Positions 46,499 through 55,003 of a stretch of DNA of 64,000 nt are shown here, one piece after another. The position numbers and the translations under genes are program-made. This stretch comes from Roseomonas sp. Its GTDB lineage: Bacteria; Pseudomonadota; Alphaproteobacteria; Acetobacterales; Acetobacteraceae. The notes below the pieces were generated by a model, which was not told the DNA's origin, made no database searches, and saw nothing but the letters and a program-made list of their open reading frames with translations. The DNA lies in assembly GCA_031180725.1 (NCBI GenBank), contig JAPSLO010000002.1, forward strand, positions 62,001-126,000, written 5' to 3'. Every line of letters starts with the position of its first letter. The stretch's first letter is position 1.

Positions 46499-48235
46499 TC
46501 AGTCCTGGAAGACGCGCGCCGAGAGCGCGGTCTGGAAGATCAGGTTCAGCAGATCGCGCGTCAGCTGGAAGTACTTCGGGTCCAGCCTCGGCAGGACGAT
46601 CAGCTCGTCCCCCGGCTCGGGCGGCTGGGTCGGCTCCAGGATCAGCTCGCCGCTGGCACGCCGGATCATCACACTGCTGTCGTCGCCGCGTTCCGCGAAG
46701 TCGCCGGCGGCACGGATGTAGTCGTTGATCGTCATGCCCTGCCGCCAGATCACCGCCTGCGGCGAGCGCACCTCCCCGGAGACAAGCACGGTCTGCACGC
46801 GTTCCGGGATGACGATGGTGTCGTTGTCCTGCAGGCGAACATTGGCGCAGCGCCCGCTGCGGTCCATCACCACCAGGCGTCCTTCCGGCTGGGTGCGTCG
46901 TGCACGCTGGATGTAGGAGGCGATCAGGTTCGCCTCGGACGCACGGACCTCCGCCACACCAGTGGTGGGAGAAATGGTCAGGAAGAGCTGCCGCTCGAGC
47001 CGGTCGAGCGCCTCATTGATGGTCCGCAATTGCTGCTGCGCCAAGCCGGGCCGCAGCAGGAACACGCCCCTCGTGTTGGCCAGGGCCGGGTCTACCTCGA
47101 CATAGTCGAGCAGCGTGCAGAGCGAGGTGTCGCGATCTGCGATCAGCACCGAAGGCCCAATGCGGCTGCCCTCGATCATCACGCGCACTGTCGGCGCCGG
47201 CGCATCGGTGATGAAGCTCACCGTATCCTGGTCCAGCAGCGGCACGCTGGCCAGTTCACGCACAGTGACGTAGCGCGAATAGGGCTGGCCATTGCGCGTG
47301 CCACGGATCACCGCATTCGTCGCGGAGGGCAGCGGCGAGGCGAGGCGCACCAGCTCCGACCCGGTCATGGCACGGCCGGCAACTTCGAAGAGGAAATTGT
47401 TGCGCACCGCGCCATCGGCGCCGACCATGGCGCCCTGGGCCGCGACGATGATGGTGTCGTTCTGCTGCAGGTTCAGCGGCGGCAGACGACCGGTCAGGAG
47501 AAACTGATATAGGTCCACCCGCGCGACCACCTGGTTGCCGCGCCGAACCTGGATGTCTCGATACGAGCCTCGCCCTGGGTCGACGCCGCCGGCCCGCATG
47601 AGGAATTCCAGTATGCTCTCGGAAGCACTACCGAGATGACGACCCGGCAAGCGCACATAGCCGGTGACGAAAACGCCCAGCGAGCCGGCATTGAGCACGG
47701 TCGCATAGACCTGGACCTGCTGCGAATAGACGCGCCGCACCTCGGTCTCGACGACACGCTGCAGGTCGCCAGCCCGCGTGCCGGCAAGCCGCACCGGTCC
47801 CACTTGCGGGATGAATACATTGCCGTCGTTGTCCACAGCGGCGACAACGGCGGCCTCCACGAAGCCCCAAATGGTGATGGAAACCCGGTCGCCCGGGCCG
47901 ATCCGGTAGTTCGGATTGGGCGTGTCGCCGACAGGCGGTGCGCCGCGACTGAACAGGCTGGCACCGAATACCGCGGTGGCGGGACCGGCAGGCCGCGCCG
48001 GATCGCCGATCGGTCCGACAGCAACCGGCCCGCCCTCTGCCGCCGTGGCCGCGCCCTGCCGCAGCATGGTGGTGGGGTCGTTCTGGTTCAGCAGGCTAGA
48101 GGCCGAGGGCGGCTGTCCCTGCGCGCCCGCCGCCGCGCCAGGCAGCGACGGCACCGGCAGCTGGGCTATCGCCGGCGTGCCGAAAAGGAGCGGGAGAAGC
48201 AGCGCCAGGAGGGTGCGAGAGGATCGGATCGCCAT
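46499..48235 (-). CDS. outer-membrane polysaccharide export protein (OPX, KpsD/Wza-like)
   Basis: 578 residues with signal peptide cleaved after AIAQ. The Poly_export domain begins YRIGPGDRVSITIWG near residue 110, followed by SLBB modules (VTGYVRLPGRH, VSGEVRSPQAVIWRQGMTINDYIRAAGDFAERGD). A terminal hydrophobic stretch (YFQLTRDLLNLIFQTALS) may anchor it. It forms the outer-membrane exit channel of the capsule export machine. It overlaps no neighbour: the KpsE-like stop is 1 nt away. Confidence 0.88.
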   Translation of the reverse strand: MAIRSSRTLLALLLPLLFGTPAIAQLPVPSLPGAAAGAQGQPPSASSLLNQNDPTTMLRQGAATAAEGGPVAVGPIGDPARPAGPATAVFGASLFSRGAPPVGDTPNPNYRIGPGDRVSITIWGFVEAAVVAAVDNDGNVFIPQVGPVRLAGTRAGDLQRVVETEVRRVYSQQVQVYATVLNAGSLGVFVTGYVRLPGRHLGSASESILEFLMRAGGVDPGRGSYRDIQVRRGNQVVARVDLYQFLLTGRLPPLNLQQNDTIIVAAQGAMVGADGAVRNNFLFEVAGRAMTGSELVRLASPLPSATNAVIRGTRNGQPYSRYVTVRELASVPLLDQDTVSFITDAPAPTVRVMIEGSRIGPSVLIADRDTSLCTLLDYVEVDPALANTRGVFLLRPGLAQQQLRTINEALDRLERQLFLTISPTTGVAEVRASEANLIASYIQRARRTQPEGRLVVMDRSGRCANVRLQDNDTIVIPERVQTVLVSGEVRSPQAVIWRQGMTINDYIRAAGDFAERGDDSSVMIRRASGELILEPTQPPEPGDELIVLPRLDPKYFQLTRDLLNLIFQTALSARVFQD

Positions 48236-48236
48236 G

Positions 48237-49457
48237 TCAGCTTGCGTGCTCGCGTGCGCTGACCGTCAGCAGCCAGCCAATGCCGAACAGGACGGACAGG
48301 CTGATGAAGACGGTGAGGAGGTTGAACCACACTCTCGGATACCCCGGATATTCCGGCAAGTACGGATCGGCAATTCGCATCAGGAACACTTGTTGGCGCA
48401 GTGCGTCGGAGCGCGCCTGTTCCAGCGAGGCCGTGGCGGAGGTCAGGGCACGGTCGGCAAAGGCTTGCTCCAGCGCCAGCCGCTCGAAACCAGCCACCTG
48501 CTGCGGCAGGGCTTCCTCGCCGCGGTTCAGGCGAGTGCGCTCGGTCCTGATCTGCGCCTGCAGCGCCGTGATCCGGTTCTGCAACACCTGGATCTGCGGG
48601 TTGTCCGGCCGCATGTAGCTGCGGCGTTCCTGAAGATCGGCGCGCGCCTGGGTGAGCGCCGCCTCCAGCCGACTGATCGTCTCCACCGCCGCGCCAGCCG
48701 AGCTTGTCGGGTCGAAAGCCTGCTCACGCTGACGGAAGGCGATCACCGCCTCACGCGCCGCGACCACGCGCTGCTCGGCCTTGGCCAGGTCCTCCTGCGC
48801 GACACGCAGCGTGTCGCTGATGGTGCGTGCAGTGAAGGTGTTCACCAGTTCCTCGGAGATCTGCATGACGCGCTGCGCCAACTGCTGGGCATCCTGCGGG
48901 CGGAAGGCCTGCACGCGGAGCCTCAGCACACTCGTCTCCGGGTCAAAATCCACCATCACACGGCGGCGGAAATACCAGAGGAGCCACTCGATCTCCGGCC
49001 TCTCCCACCATAGCCGCGCCAGGAAATCGGCCTCCGGGCGCCGCCAGAGCTCGACCAGGTCGAGATTTTGGCGCAGCGCCGCGACCGCGGCCGTGCTGTC
49101 GAGATAGGCAACGACCGCTCGCGCCTCCTCCTGTCCCGGCCCTGCATTGGTGAACAGCGAGGCCATTGCGGCTACGCGGCCGCCCCCGCCGTCCGAGCCG
49201 CCACCGCCGCCGCCGCCGCCGGAGCGGGTGCGGACAATGAAGCGCGCCTCCGACTCATAGATGTCGGACGCAACGAAGGCGTAGTAGGCGCCCGCGATCA
49301 GTGTCGGTAGCACCACAAGCAGCGCAAACCACCAGCCGACCGACATCCGCCGCCTTGGCTTGGCGCGGTGCCGCTTCGGTAGCATGGAACCGGCGGGTGG
49401 CATGATGCCACTCGCCGGGAGGGGCTCAGAGGGCCTCGTAGGTGGCGATAGCTTCAT
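48237..49457 (-). CDS. kpsE: capsule export inner-membrane protein (KpsE-like)
   Basis: Periplasmic adaptor between the ABC exporter and the outer-membrane channel. 406 residues: helix one at about 40-64, a long coiled coil (about 190-360, AKAEQRVVAAREAV, ISRLEAALTQARADL), helix two at the C-terminus and P-rich YPEYPGYP before it. After helix one comes a run of Gly (8+4) encoded by CCG triplets. A GAGGA site 5 nt before ATG 49457 selects this start despite a 32-nt overlap with kpsT; 49403 is an alternative. Confidence 0.85.
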   Translation of the reverse strand: MKLSPPTRPSEPLPASGIMPPAGSMLPKRHRAKPRRRMSVGWWFALLVVLPTLIAGAYYAFVASDIYESEARFIVRTRSGGGGGGGGSDGGGGRVAAMASLFTNAGPGQEEARAVVAYLDSTAAVAALRQNLDLVELWRRPEADFLARLWWERPEIEWLLWYFRRRVMVDFDPETSVLRLRVQAFRPQDAQQLAQRVMQISEELVNTFTARTISDTLRVAQEDLAKAEQRVVAAREAVIAFRQREQAFDPTSSAGAAVETISRLEAALTQARADLQERRSYMRPDNPQIQVLQNRITALQAQIRTERTRLNRGEEALPQQVAGFERLALEQAFADRALTSATASLEQARSDALRQQVFLMRIADPYLPEYPGYPRVWFNLLTVFISLSVLFGIGWLLTVSAREHAS

Positions 49458-50076
49458 CGAGATCCTCGAAGAAGGTGAGCGATCCCTCGTGAAGGATCGC
49501 CGCGGTGCGGCAGAAGGAGCGGATATGCATCGCGTGATGGCTGACCATCACCACGGCGCTGTCCCGCAGCTTGTTCTCAAGGCGCTGCTGGGTACGCATG
49601 ATGAACCGGCTGTCGCCGACACTGGTCGCCTCATCGATCAGATAGCAATCGAAATCCATTGCCATCGACAGGCCCAGCAGCAGCCGCGACATCATGCCGG
49701 AGGAATAGGTGGAGACCGGCATGTCCATGTAGGCGCCGAGTTCGGCAAACTCGTTCACCGCCTCCACGATTTCGTCCACCGGCCGCCCATAGATGCGGGC
49801 GACGAAGCGCGCATTGTCGGCCCCGGTCAGGCTGGAATGCACACCGATGCCATGCGCCAGCGGCCAGGAGACGCTCATGCGGCGTTCTATGCGGCCCTCG
49901 CTCGGAAACTCGACCCCGCCAAGCAGACGCATCAGGGTGGACTTGCCCGCGCCATTGCGCCCCAGGATCCCAACTCGATCGCCGCGGCGGATGACGGCCG
50001 AAGTGTCGCGCAGGATCCACCGTACACCCTTCCCGCGCATCTTGTAGTATTTGGAGACGTTACGCAGAACAATCAT
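49426..50076 (-). CDS. kpsT: capsule ABC exporter ATPase (KpsT-like)
   Basis: Powers polysaccharide export with KpsM. The ATG at 50076 (MIVLRNVSKYY) gives 216 residues; an upstream start at 50124 would begin inside kpsM. Walker A GRNGAGKST contains K45. The Walker B region reads CYLIDEATSVGDSRF, the signature is YSSGMMSRL. The short C-terminus with no carbohydrate-binding extension fits export by the Kps route. Confidence 0.92.
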   Translation of the reverse strand: MIVLRNVSKYYKMRGKGVRWILRDTSAVIRRGDRVGILGRNGAGKSTLMRLLGGVEFPSEGRIERRMSVSWPLAHGIGVHSSLTGADNARFVARIYGRPVDEIVEAVNEFAELGAYMDMPVSTYSSGMMSRLLLGLSMAMDFDCYLIDEATSVGDSRFIMRTQQRLENKLRDSAVVMVSHHAMHIRSFCRTAAILHEGSLTFFEDLDEAIATYEAL

Positions 50077-50083
50077 GCGGCGC

Positions 50084-50914
50084 CTAGAATTCCAGCTTCG
50101 GGCGGACAGCGCGCAGCGCAGCAAGCCCCAGCAGGTTCACGAGCGCGGCTGCGAACAGCAGATAGCCGGGGCTGTAGTAGGACGGCAGCACATGTCCGAA
50201 GAAGCCGTCACGCACCATTTCATGGATGTGGGCCTGCGGGTTCCATAGCAGAACCTCACGCAGTTTCGGCGGCAACTCGTGTAGCGGAATCAGGGCGCCG
50301 GACAGGGGCAGCGAAAGGTAGACCAGCGGATGAATCAGCCGCTCGACGACCTCCGACGCGGCCGAGCCGGCGGCTGCCAGCAGGCCAAGGCCCTGGGCAT
50401 AGAGGAACAACAGGATCAGGCCGAACAGCAGGGCCGGGACATTGTTCGGCGGCAGGTCGGCCCAGATCGCGATGCCGAAGACGATCATCGTCATCACCGT
50501 GACCACCGCCGCCGCCTCCAGCAGGTGCCGCGCGAGAACTACATCAATCAATTTTATATGTGAATGGTAAAGGAGGGACATGTTCGAGCGAAGTGTCCCC
50601 GGTGCACGGGAGACAATGGCACGAAACGTGAAGTAGGGCAGATAGCCGACCAAGCAGAACACGAAGGTCGACACGCCTGGATACTCACGACCACGCCCCA
50701 GCACAAAAGATTTGACGAAGGCGATCGCCAAGGCGAGCATCAGCGGCTCCAGAAAGAGCCACAAGAAACCAAGCTGATTGCGCCCGAAGCGCGTCTGCAT
50801 CTCGCGCAGCAACAGGGCACGCACCACGCGCCACTGGATAGCGAAACCGTTAAGAGTGCGACTGAAGTCGCGCCCCTCCTCTGGCTTGCCTAGCGCACCA
50901 AAGGCCTCGCTCAC
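50084..50914 (-). CDS. kpsM: capsule ABC exporter permease (KpsM-like)
   Basis: ABC-2 permease of the capsule exporter, about six helices. The GTG at 50914 overlaps the upstream stop (GTGA) and gives 276 residues, starting VSEAFGALGKP with a hydrophobic first helix near residue 45. REMQTRFGRNQLGFLW is the conserved cytoplasmic segment before helix one. It is followed by kpsT after 7 nt. The order kpsM-kpsT-kpsE-OPX matches group 2 type export. Confidence 0.9.
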   Translation of the reverse strand: MSEAFGALGKPEEGRDFSRTLNGFAIQWRVVRALLLREMQTRFGRNQLGFLWLFLEPLMLALAIAFVKSFVLGRGREYPGVSTFVFCLVGYLPYFTFRAIVSRAPGTLRSNMSLLYHSHIKLIDVVLARHLLEAAAVVTVMTMIVFGIAIWADLPPNNVPALLFGLILLFLYAQGLGLLAAAGSAASEVVERLIHPLVYLSLPLSGALIPLHELPPKLREVLLWNPQAHIHEMVRDGFFGHVLPSYYSPGYLLFAAALVNLLGLAALRAVRPKLEF

Positions 50915-51333
50915 GGGCGTACCGTTCCACCGCCACGAAGCAGGGGCCGGGACACGGCCCAGCCCGTCTCCTCCGTGTTGCAGACCACCTGGGACCGCTG
51001 TGTGCTGCCGCTGCCGATCTGCACCTCCCGGCATTCACGCCCGCTGGCCGCGGCGTAGCGTCGCAGCAGCCGCACATCCACGGCCCGGCCGTCCGACAGG
51101 GTGATGCGCGAGGCGGTGCCCGGCGCCGCCTGGGCAGCGAAGGCCGCCAGCGGATCCTGTGGAAGCGGCGGCTGTGCTGCTACGGCAGATGCGGAGCCGC
51201 TCCGGTTGAACAGCCCGCCGCCGCCGCAGCCAGCCATGGCCAGGCAGCCCAACAGCAGGGCGATCACGGGCAGGGAGCGCGCCGGCAGACCCGCGCAACG
51301 GGGCTGGGCAGGAGCGAAGGCGTTTCGGATCAT
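50911..51333 (-). CDS. small secreted lipoprotein of the capsule locus
   Basis: The 140-residue protein has a signal peptide with lipobox LAMAGC. The mature chain is Gly/Ala-rich first, then a compact domain with GRECREVQIGSGSTQRSQVVCNTE, two Cys that could form a disulfide and a pattern resembling surface-antigen tails. No family assignment is certain. It leads the kpsM-T-E-OPX transcript through a GTGA overlap, so a role in capsule export or anchoring is plausible. Confidence 0.7.
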   Translation of the reverse strand: MIRNAFAPAQPRCAGLPARSLPVIALLLGCLAMAGCGGGGLFNRSGSASAVAAQPPLPQDPLAAFAAQAAPGTASRITLSDGRAVDVRLLRRYAAASGRECREVQIGSGSTQRSQVVCNTEETGWAVSRPLLRGGGTVRP

Positions 51334-51468
51334 CTCATTGAGAGTAGCGGAACCGGCTGCCTAGGGCAAAACGCTATGACCACCCGAAACGGATCGTGAC
51401 AGGCATTAAAGGGCGTCGAGCAATCACCCGACGCTACCTGCGCCCGCCATCCCGTCTAGGATGGCGGC
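51334..51468. promoter_or_regulatory. divergent capsule promoter region with a start-proximal hairpin
   Basis: 135 nt between the lipoprotein operon (-) and kpsC (+). CCGCCATCC (51444-51452) pairs with GGATGGCGG (51459-51467), one base before the kpsC GTG at 51469. The only purine ribosome-site candidate (GGA at 51459-51461) is inside the stem, so it could reduce kpsC translation. Confidence 0.5.
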
Positions 51469-53283
51469 GTGTCGGACCACGCCGCTCCCGCCCCACAATC
51501 GCTTGAACTGCCGGCTGCTCTGCTGGCGGCTTGGCCGCATCTGCCCGCTTTCTGGCCGGGCGTGACCGTACGGGCAACCCAGGCCGACATCCCCCTGCCC
51601 TTTGCCACCGGCCCCTTCCGCCCCGCGCGGCTGGGCCGGGGCGAGGTGCCGGTGGCGCTTGTGCTGGGTGCCCCGGGCGACCCTGTGGGGACCGCCCTCG
51701 CCACCCCGGTCCCTCCTCCGTCTGGGATCCAAAGCCTGCTGGCGCGGGTCGCAGCCGGCCGCATCGGCGCCCCGCCCGATTTGCCGGACCCCGGGCCAGC
51801 GGCGCTGAACCTGGCGCCGCGCAGCGCCGCGATCCTGCTCGACCCCGGCGATCCGCGCCGGCGGGCAGAGTTGGAGGCGCGCCTGGTCGCGCTGCGGTGC
51901 GGCCCGCATCCGGCGGTGGTGGCGGCCGATCCCTTCGTGGATGCCCCGCCGGTGCTGCCTGACGCGCTGCCGCGGCTCGACCCCTGGACGCTGCTCGACG
52001 CGGCGGCGGAGCTGCACGGCGCCTCTCGCGACCTTGCGCTGTTGGGGCTGGCGGCCGGTGTACGCATCGCCTCCGGTCTCCTGGCCGGGGCTGACCCGGC
52101 CACCGCCTGGGGCGCCCTGCTGGCCGCGACACGCTGCGTCAATCCCTTCACTGCCCAGCCCTGCGGGCTCGAAGAAGCGCTGGAGATCCTGGCGCTGTGG
52201 AAGAAGCGGGCCGCCGAGGGGCGCCGCGTCGCCGCCTGTCTCGGCGTGCTCCCCTACAAGCGGGCCCGAATCGTGTCCCTGCTCGGCCGGAGTACGCCTC
52301 CCGTCTTCGCGGCCGGCACCGAGGCCGGCCTGCGGGCCGCGCGAATGAAAGGCGGCGCCTTGCTGGCCTGGAGCGCCGCGGCGCCGGCGGATCTGCGCCG
52401 CAAGGCAGCCGCCGCCGGGGTTGAGCTGCTCTGGCTGGAGGATGGCTTCATCCGCTCCGCCGGCCTGGGTGCCGAGTTCCGGGCGGGTGCCTCCTTCGCC
52501 CTCGACGCCGGCGGCCCCTATTACGATCCGGCGGTGGAGACCGACCTGGAGCGCCTGCTGAATTCGGCCGAACTCCCGCCGGCCCTGCTCCGCCGTGCCG
52601 CGGCGCTGCGTGAGGCGATCGTGGCGCGCGGCGTCACCAAGTACAACCTGCCGGGCGGGGCGCCTGCCATCGCCGCCCCGCCAGGCCGCCGGCGCATCCT
52701 GGTGCCCGGCCAGGTGGAGGATGATGCCTCGGTGCTGCGCGGCGGCGGCGCTGTGCGCAGCAACCTCGCTCTGCTGCAGGCGGTCCGCGCGGCAGAGCCG
52801 GATGCCTTCCTGGTCTACAAACCGCATCCCGACCTGGAGGCCGGCTTCCGCCGGGGCCGTATCCCTGCCGCCCGGCTCAAGGGGTTGGCCGACCAGGTGC
52901 TCACCGGCGCCCCGATGGCGGAGGTGCTGCGCCAGGTGGATGCGGTGCATACGATCACCTCGCTGACTGGCTTCGAGGCGCTGCTGCGGGGCCTCCCCGT
53001 CACCTGCTGGGGCCGTCCCTTCTATGCCGGCTGGGGACTGACCGAGGACCGTGAGCCGCCCCTGCGGCCCCGCCGCAAGCGCAGCCTGGATGAGCTGGTA
53101 GCGGTGGCGCTGATCCTCTATCCGCGCTGCGTGGACCCGCTGACCGAGTTGCCCTGCCCACCGGAAGTGCTGCTGGATCGCATGGCGCGGCCCGATCTGT
53201 TCCCTACCGGCGCGCGCGGCGGCCTTCGCGCTGTGCAGGGTATCGTCATGCGCTGGCTGGCCCGGTGGCGGAACTGGCAGTGA
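51469..53283 (+). CDS. kpsC: KpsC-like capsule transferase with a degenerate first module
   Basis: KpsC adds beta-Kdo linkers to the lipid that anchors group 2 capsules (family knowledge). GTG start, 604 residues. The second module is complete: LEDGFIRSAGLG, PYYDPAV, VPGQVEDDASV, VYKPHPDLE and TGFEALLRGLPVTCWGRPFYAGWGLTED. The first 230 residues follow the same layout in eroded form, missing these motifs, and end in the linker TRCVNPFTAQPC. The usual length is about 675. Its stop overlaps an SDR gene. Confidence 0.85.
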   Translation: MSDHAAPAPQSLELPAALLAAWPHLPAFWPGVTVRATQADIPLPFATGPFRPARLGRGEVPVALVLGAPGDPVGTALATPVPPPSGIQSLLARVAAGRIGAPPDLPDPGPAALNLAPRSAAILLDPGDPRRRAELEARLVALRCGPHPAVVAADPFVDAPPVLPDALPRLDPWTLLDAAAELHGASRDLALLGLAAGVRIASGLLAGADPATAWGALLAATRCVNPFTAQPCGLEEALEILALWKKRAAEGRRVAACLGVLPYKRARIVSLLGRSTPPVFAAGTEAGLRAARMKGGALLAWSAAAPADLRRKAAAAGVELLWLEDGFIRSAGLGAEFRAGASFALDAGGPYYDPAVETDLERLLNSAELPPALLRRAAALREAIVARGVTKYNLPGGAPAIAAPPGRRRILVPGQVEDDASVLRGGGAVRSNLALLQAVRAAEPDAFLVYKPHPDLEAGFRRGRIPAARLKGLADQVLTGAPMAEVLRQVDAVHTITSLTGFEALLRGLPVTCWGRPFYAGWGLTEDREPPLRPRRKRSLDELVAVALILYPRCVDPLTELPCPPEVLLDRMARPDLFPTGARGGLRAVQGIVMRWLARWRNWQ

Positions 53284-54071
53284 AGGATTTCCGCGCCATT
53301 GCCATCTCCGGCGCTTCCCGCGGGTTGGGAGCGGAGCTGGCGCGCCGCTTCGCCGGGCCGGGCGTGCGGCTGCTGCTGATGGCGCGCAGCGAAGCGGCGC
53401 TGCGCCAGGTTGCTGCCGATTGCGCCGCCCGCGGTGCCACGGCCGAAGCGGTGGTGCTGGATGTGCGGGACGCTGCCGCCATGCAGGCCGCGCTGGCCGC
53501 TTTCGAAGTTGGCGGGCCGGTGGATCTGGTGGTGGCGAATGCCGGCACCTCCTTCGGCACCATGCCGGATGGCAGGCCAGAAGCCGCATCGCAGGCCGTT
53601 CAGCAAGTGACGGTGAACCTTGTCGGCGCCATGAATCTGGTGGGGCCGGTGCTGCCAGGCATGCTTGCCCGCGGACGCGGCGCGGTGGCGCTGGTGGCCT
53701 CGGTCGCCGCCTTCCGCGGCCTGCCGGATTGCCCCGGCTATTGCGCGAGCAAGGCCGGCCTGCTGGCCTGGGGCGAGGCGCTGCGCGCGGCGCATTGCCG
53801 GCGCGGCATCGCCGTCACCATCCTCTGTCCCGGCTTCTTCGATAGCGCAATGGGCGACCGCTTCCTGGGCGCCAAGCCGATGGCCATGCCGCTGGCCGAA
53901 GCGGCCAGTCGGGCCGAGACGGCGATCCGCCAGGGAAAGGGCCGCGCCGTCTTTCCCTCCACACTCGGTTGGCTGCTGCGCCTGCTGGCGCTGCTTCCGG
54001 CCGGCCTTGGCGACCGCGCGGTGCGCGTCATGCGCTTCCGGGTCCGACCGGAGGAAGCCGGACCCGGCTGA
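53280..54071 (+). CDS. short-chain dehydrogenase/reductase
   Basis: The GTG at 53280 overlaps the kpsC stop (GTGA) and gives 263 residues; GTG 53265 is a second candidate. Rossmann motif ISGASRGLGAE, NAG in VVANAGTS, catalytic Ser in VALVASVAAF and the Y-x3-K in YCASKAG are present. SDRs of this group reduce or oxidise sugar, lipid or steroid alcohols; the position suggests a role in capsule or Kdo-linker modification. A hydrophobic stretch at WLLRLLALLPAGL may bind the membrane. Confidence 0.85.
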   Translation: MKDFRAIAISGASRGLGAELARRFAGPGVRLLLMARSEAALRQVAADCAARGATAEAVVLDVRDAAAMQAALAAFEVGGPVDLVVANAGTSFGTMPDGRPEAASQAVQQVTVNLVGAMNLVGPVLPGMLARGRGAVALVASVAAFRGLPDCPGYCASKAGLLAWGEALRAAHCRRGIAVTILCPGFFDSAMGDRFLGAKPMAMPLAEAASRAETAIRQGKGRAVFPSTLGWLLRLLALLPAGLGDRAVRVMRFRVRPEEAGPG

Positions 54072-54081
54072 GCCGAACGGC

Positions 54082-54630
54082 CTACTTCATCGGGCCGGCG
54101 GAGACGGGCGAGGCGCCGGGCGCGTAGCCCGGCGCATAGCCGGACTGCGGGGGCGGACCGCCGGCCGCGCGCGAGATCCGCACGCGATCGCCGCGGGTGA
54201 TGACGACGCGGTCGTTCACCTGCAGCCCTTCCTCATTGGTCTGCACCACGGCGATGTCGCTGCCGCGATCCTCGCGCACGAAGAACTCGATCGCCGCGCC
54301 GCTGCTCACGCCGCGCTCAATGGCATTGCCAGCCAGGCCGCCGATCAGCGCGCCGCCCAGGCCGGCCAGCGCGTTGGAACGCCAGTCACCGCCGATAAAG
54401 CTGCCGGCCACGCCGCCGGCCACCGCGCCGCCGACAGTCCCCACGCCGGTGCCGCCACCCTGCACCTGCACCGGCCGCATCCCCACGATGGTGCCGTAGG
54501 AGACATGCGCCGCGCCCCCCATGGCCGCGACCGGCACAGTCGATCCAGTATTCGTCGGCGCACAGGCCGTGATCGTCGCCAGGACACCCAGTGCTGCCAC
54601 AACAGAAAGCGACCGCGTCAATGCGCGCAT
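54082..54630 (-). CDS. glycine-zipper outer-membrane lipoprotein (SlyB/PcP-like)
   Basis: 182 residues, lipobox ITAC at the signal end. Residues about 45-110 carry GTIVGMRPVQVQG followed by a Gly-zipper 2TM region (GGAVAGGVAGSFIGG, GLGGALIGGLAGNAIERG). The later part VITRGDRVRISRAAGG is typical of SlyB, and a proline-rich tail (GYAPGYAPG) ends the protein. Such proteins support outer-membrane integrity. It is convergent with the SDR. Confidence 0.88.
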   Translation of the reverse strand: MRALTRSLSVVAALGVLATITACAPTNTGSTVPVAAMGGAAHVSYGTIVGMRPVQVQGGGTGVGTVGGAVAGGVAGSFIGGDWRSNALAGLGGALIGGLAGNAIERGVSSGAAIEFFVREDRGSDIAVVQTNEEGLQVNDRVVITRGDRVRISRAAGGPPPQSGYAPGYAPGASPVSAGPMK

Positions 54631-55003
54631 GATCCGTCGATCCTCCAGAATGGCGGCAAGCCGTATCCCCCGCCGCCCAGTCCTGACAAGCCGAGATAGT
54701 GCACGGGAAGATGATGGCAGGTGAATGGCGCTGCCGTAACAGGCGAAGGACCATCCATGCCTCGCTTTTGCCTTCTTCCGGTTCTTGCCTGTACAGGCTC
54801 AATGGGAGTAGGGCTTTAGGGCTTCGACTTACCTTGTGCCCTTAAGGCGGTGCCTCATGGCGCATGGCCGGCGGGGCTGGATCGCGTGTGAACGACGGGA
54901 CGGACGTCGGGGTTGGCCCGAGGCGTCATGGCTGCGGGGGCGGCCTTGGCGTCTGGGGGGGCGGGCCTCGGGGACCGGCGCCCGCAACCGACGGAGTGCG
55001 TGT
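54631..55003. other. divergent region between lipoprotein and transglycosylase genes
   Basis: 373 nt. The one clear structure is a perfect 12-bp palindrome GCCTGTACAGGC at 54787-54798, a possible operator. A GGAG ribosome site precedes the ATG at 55004. Other open frames here are GC-driven shadows. Confidence 0.45.
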
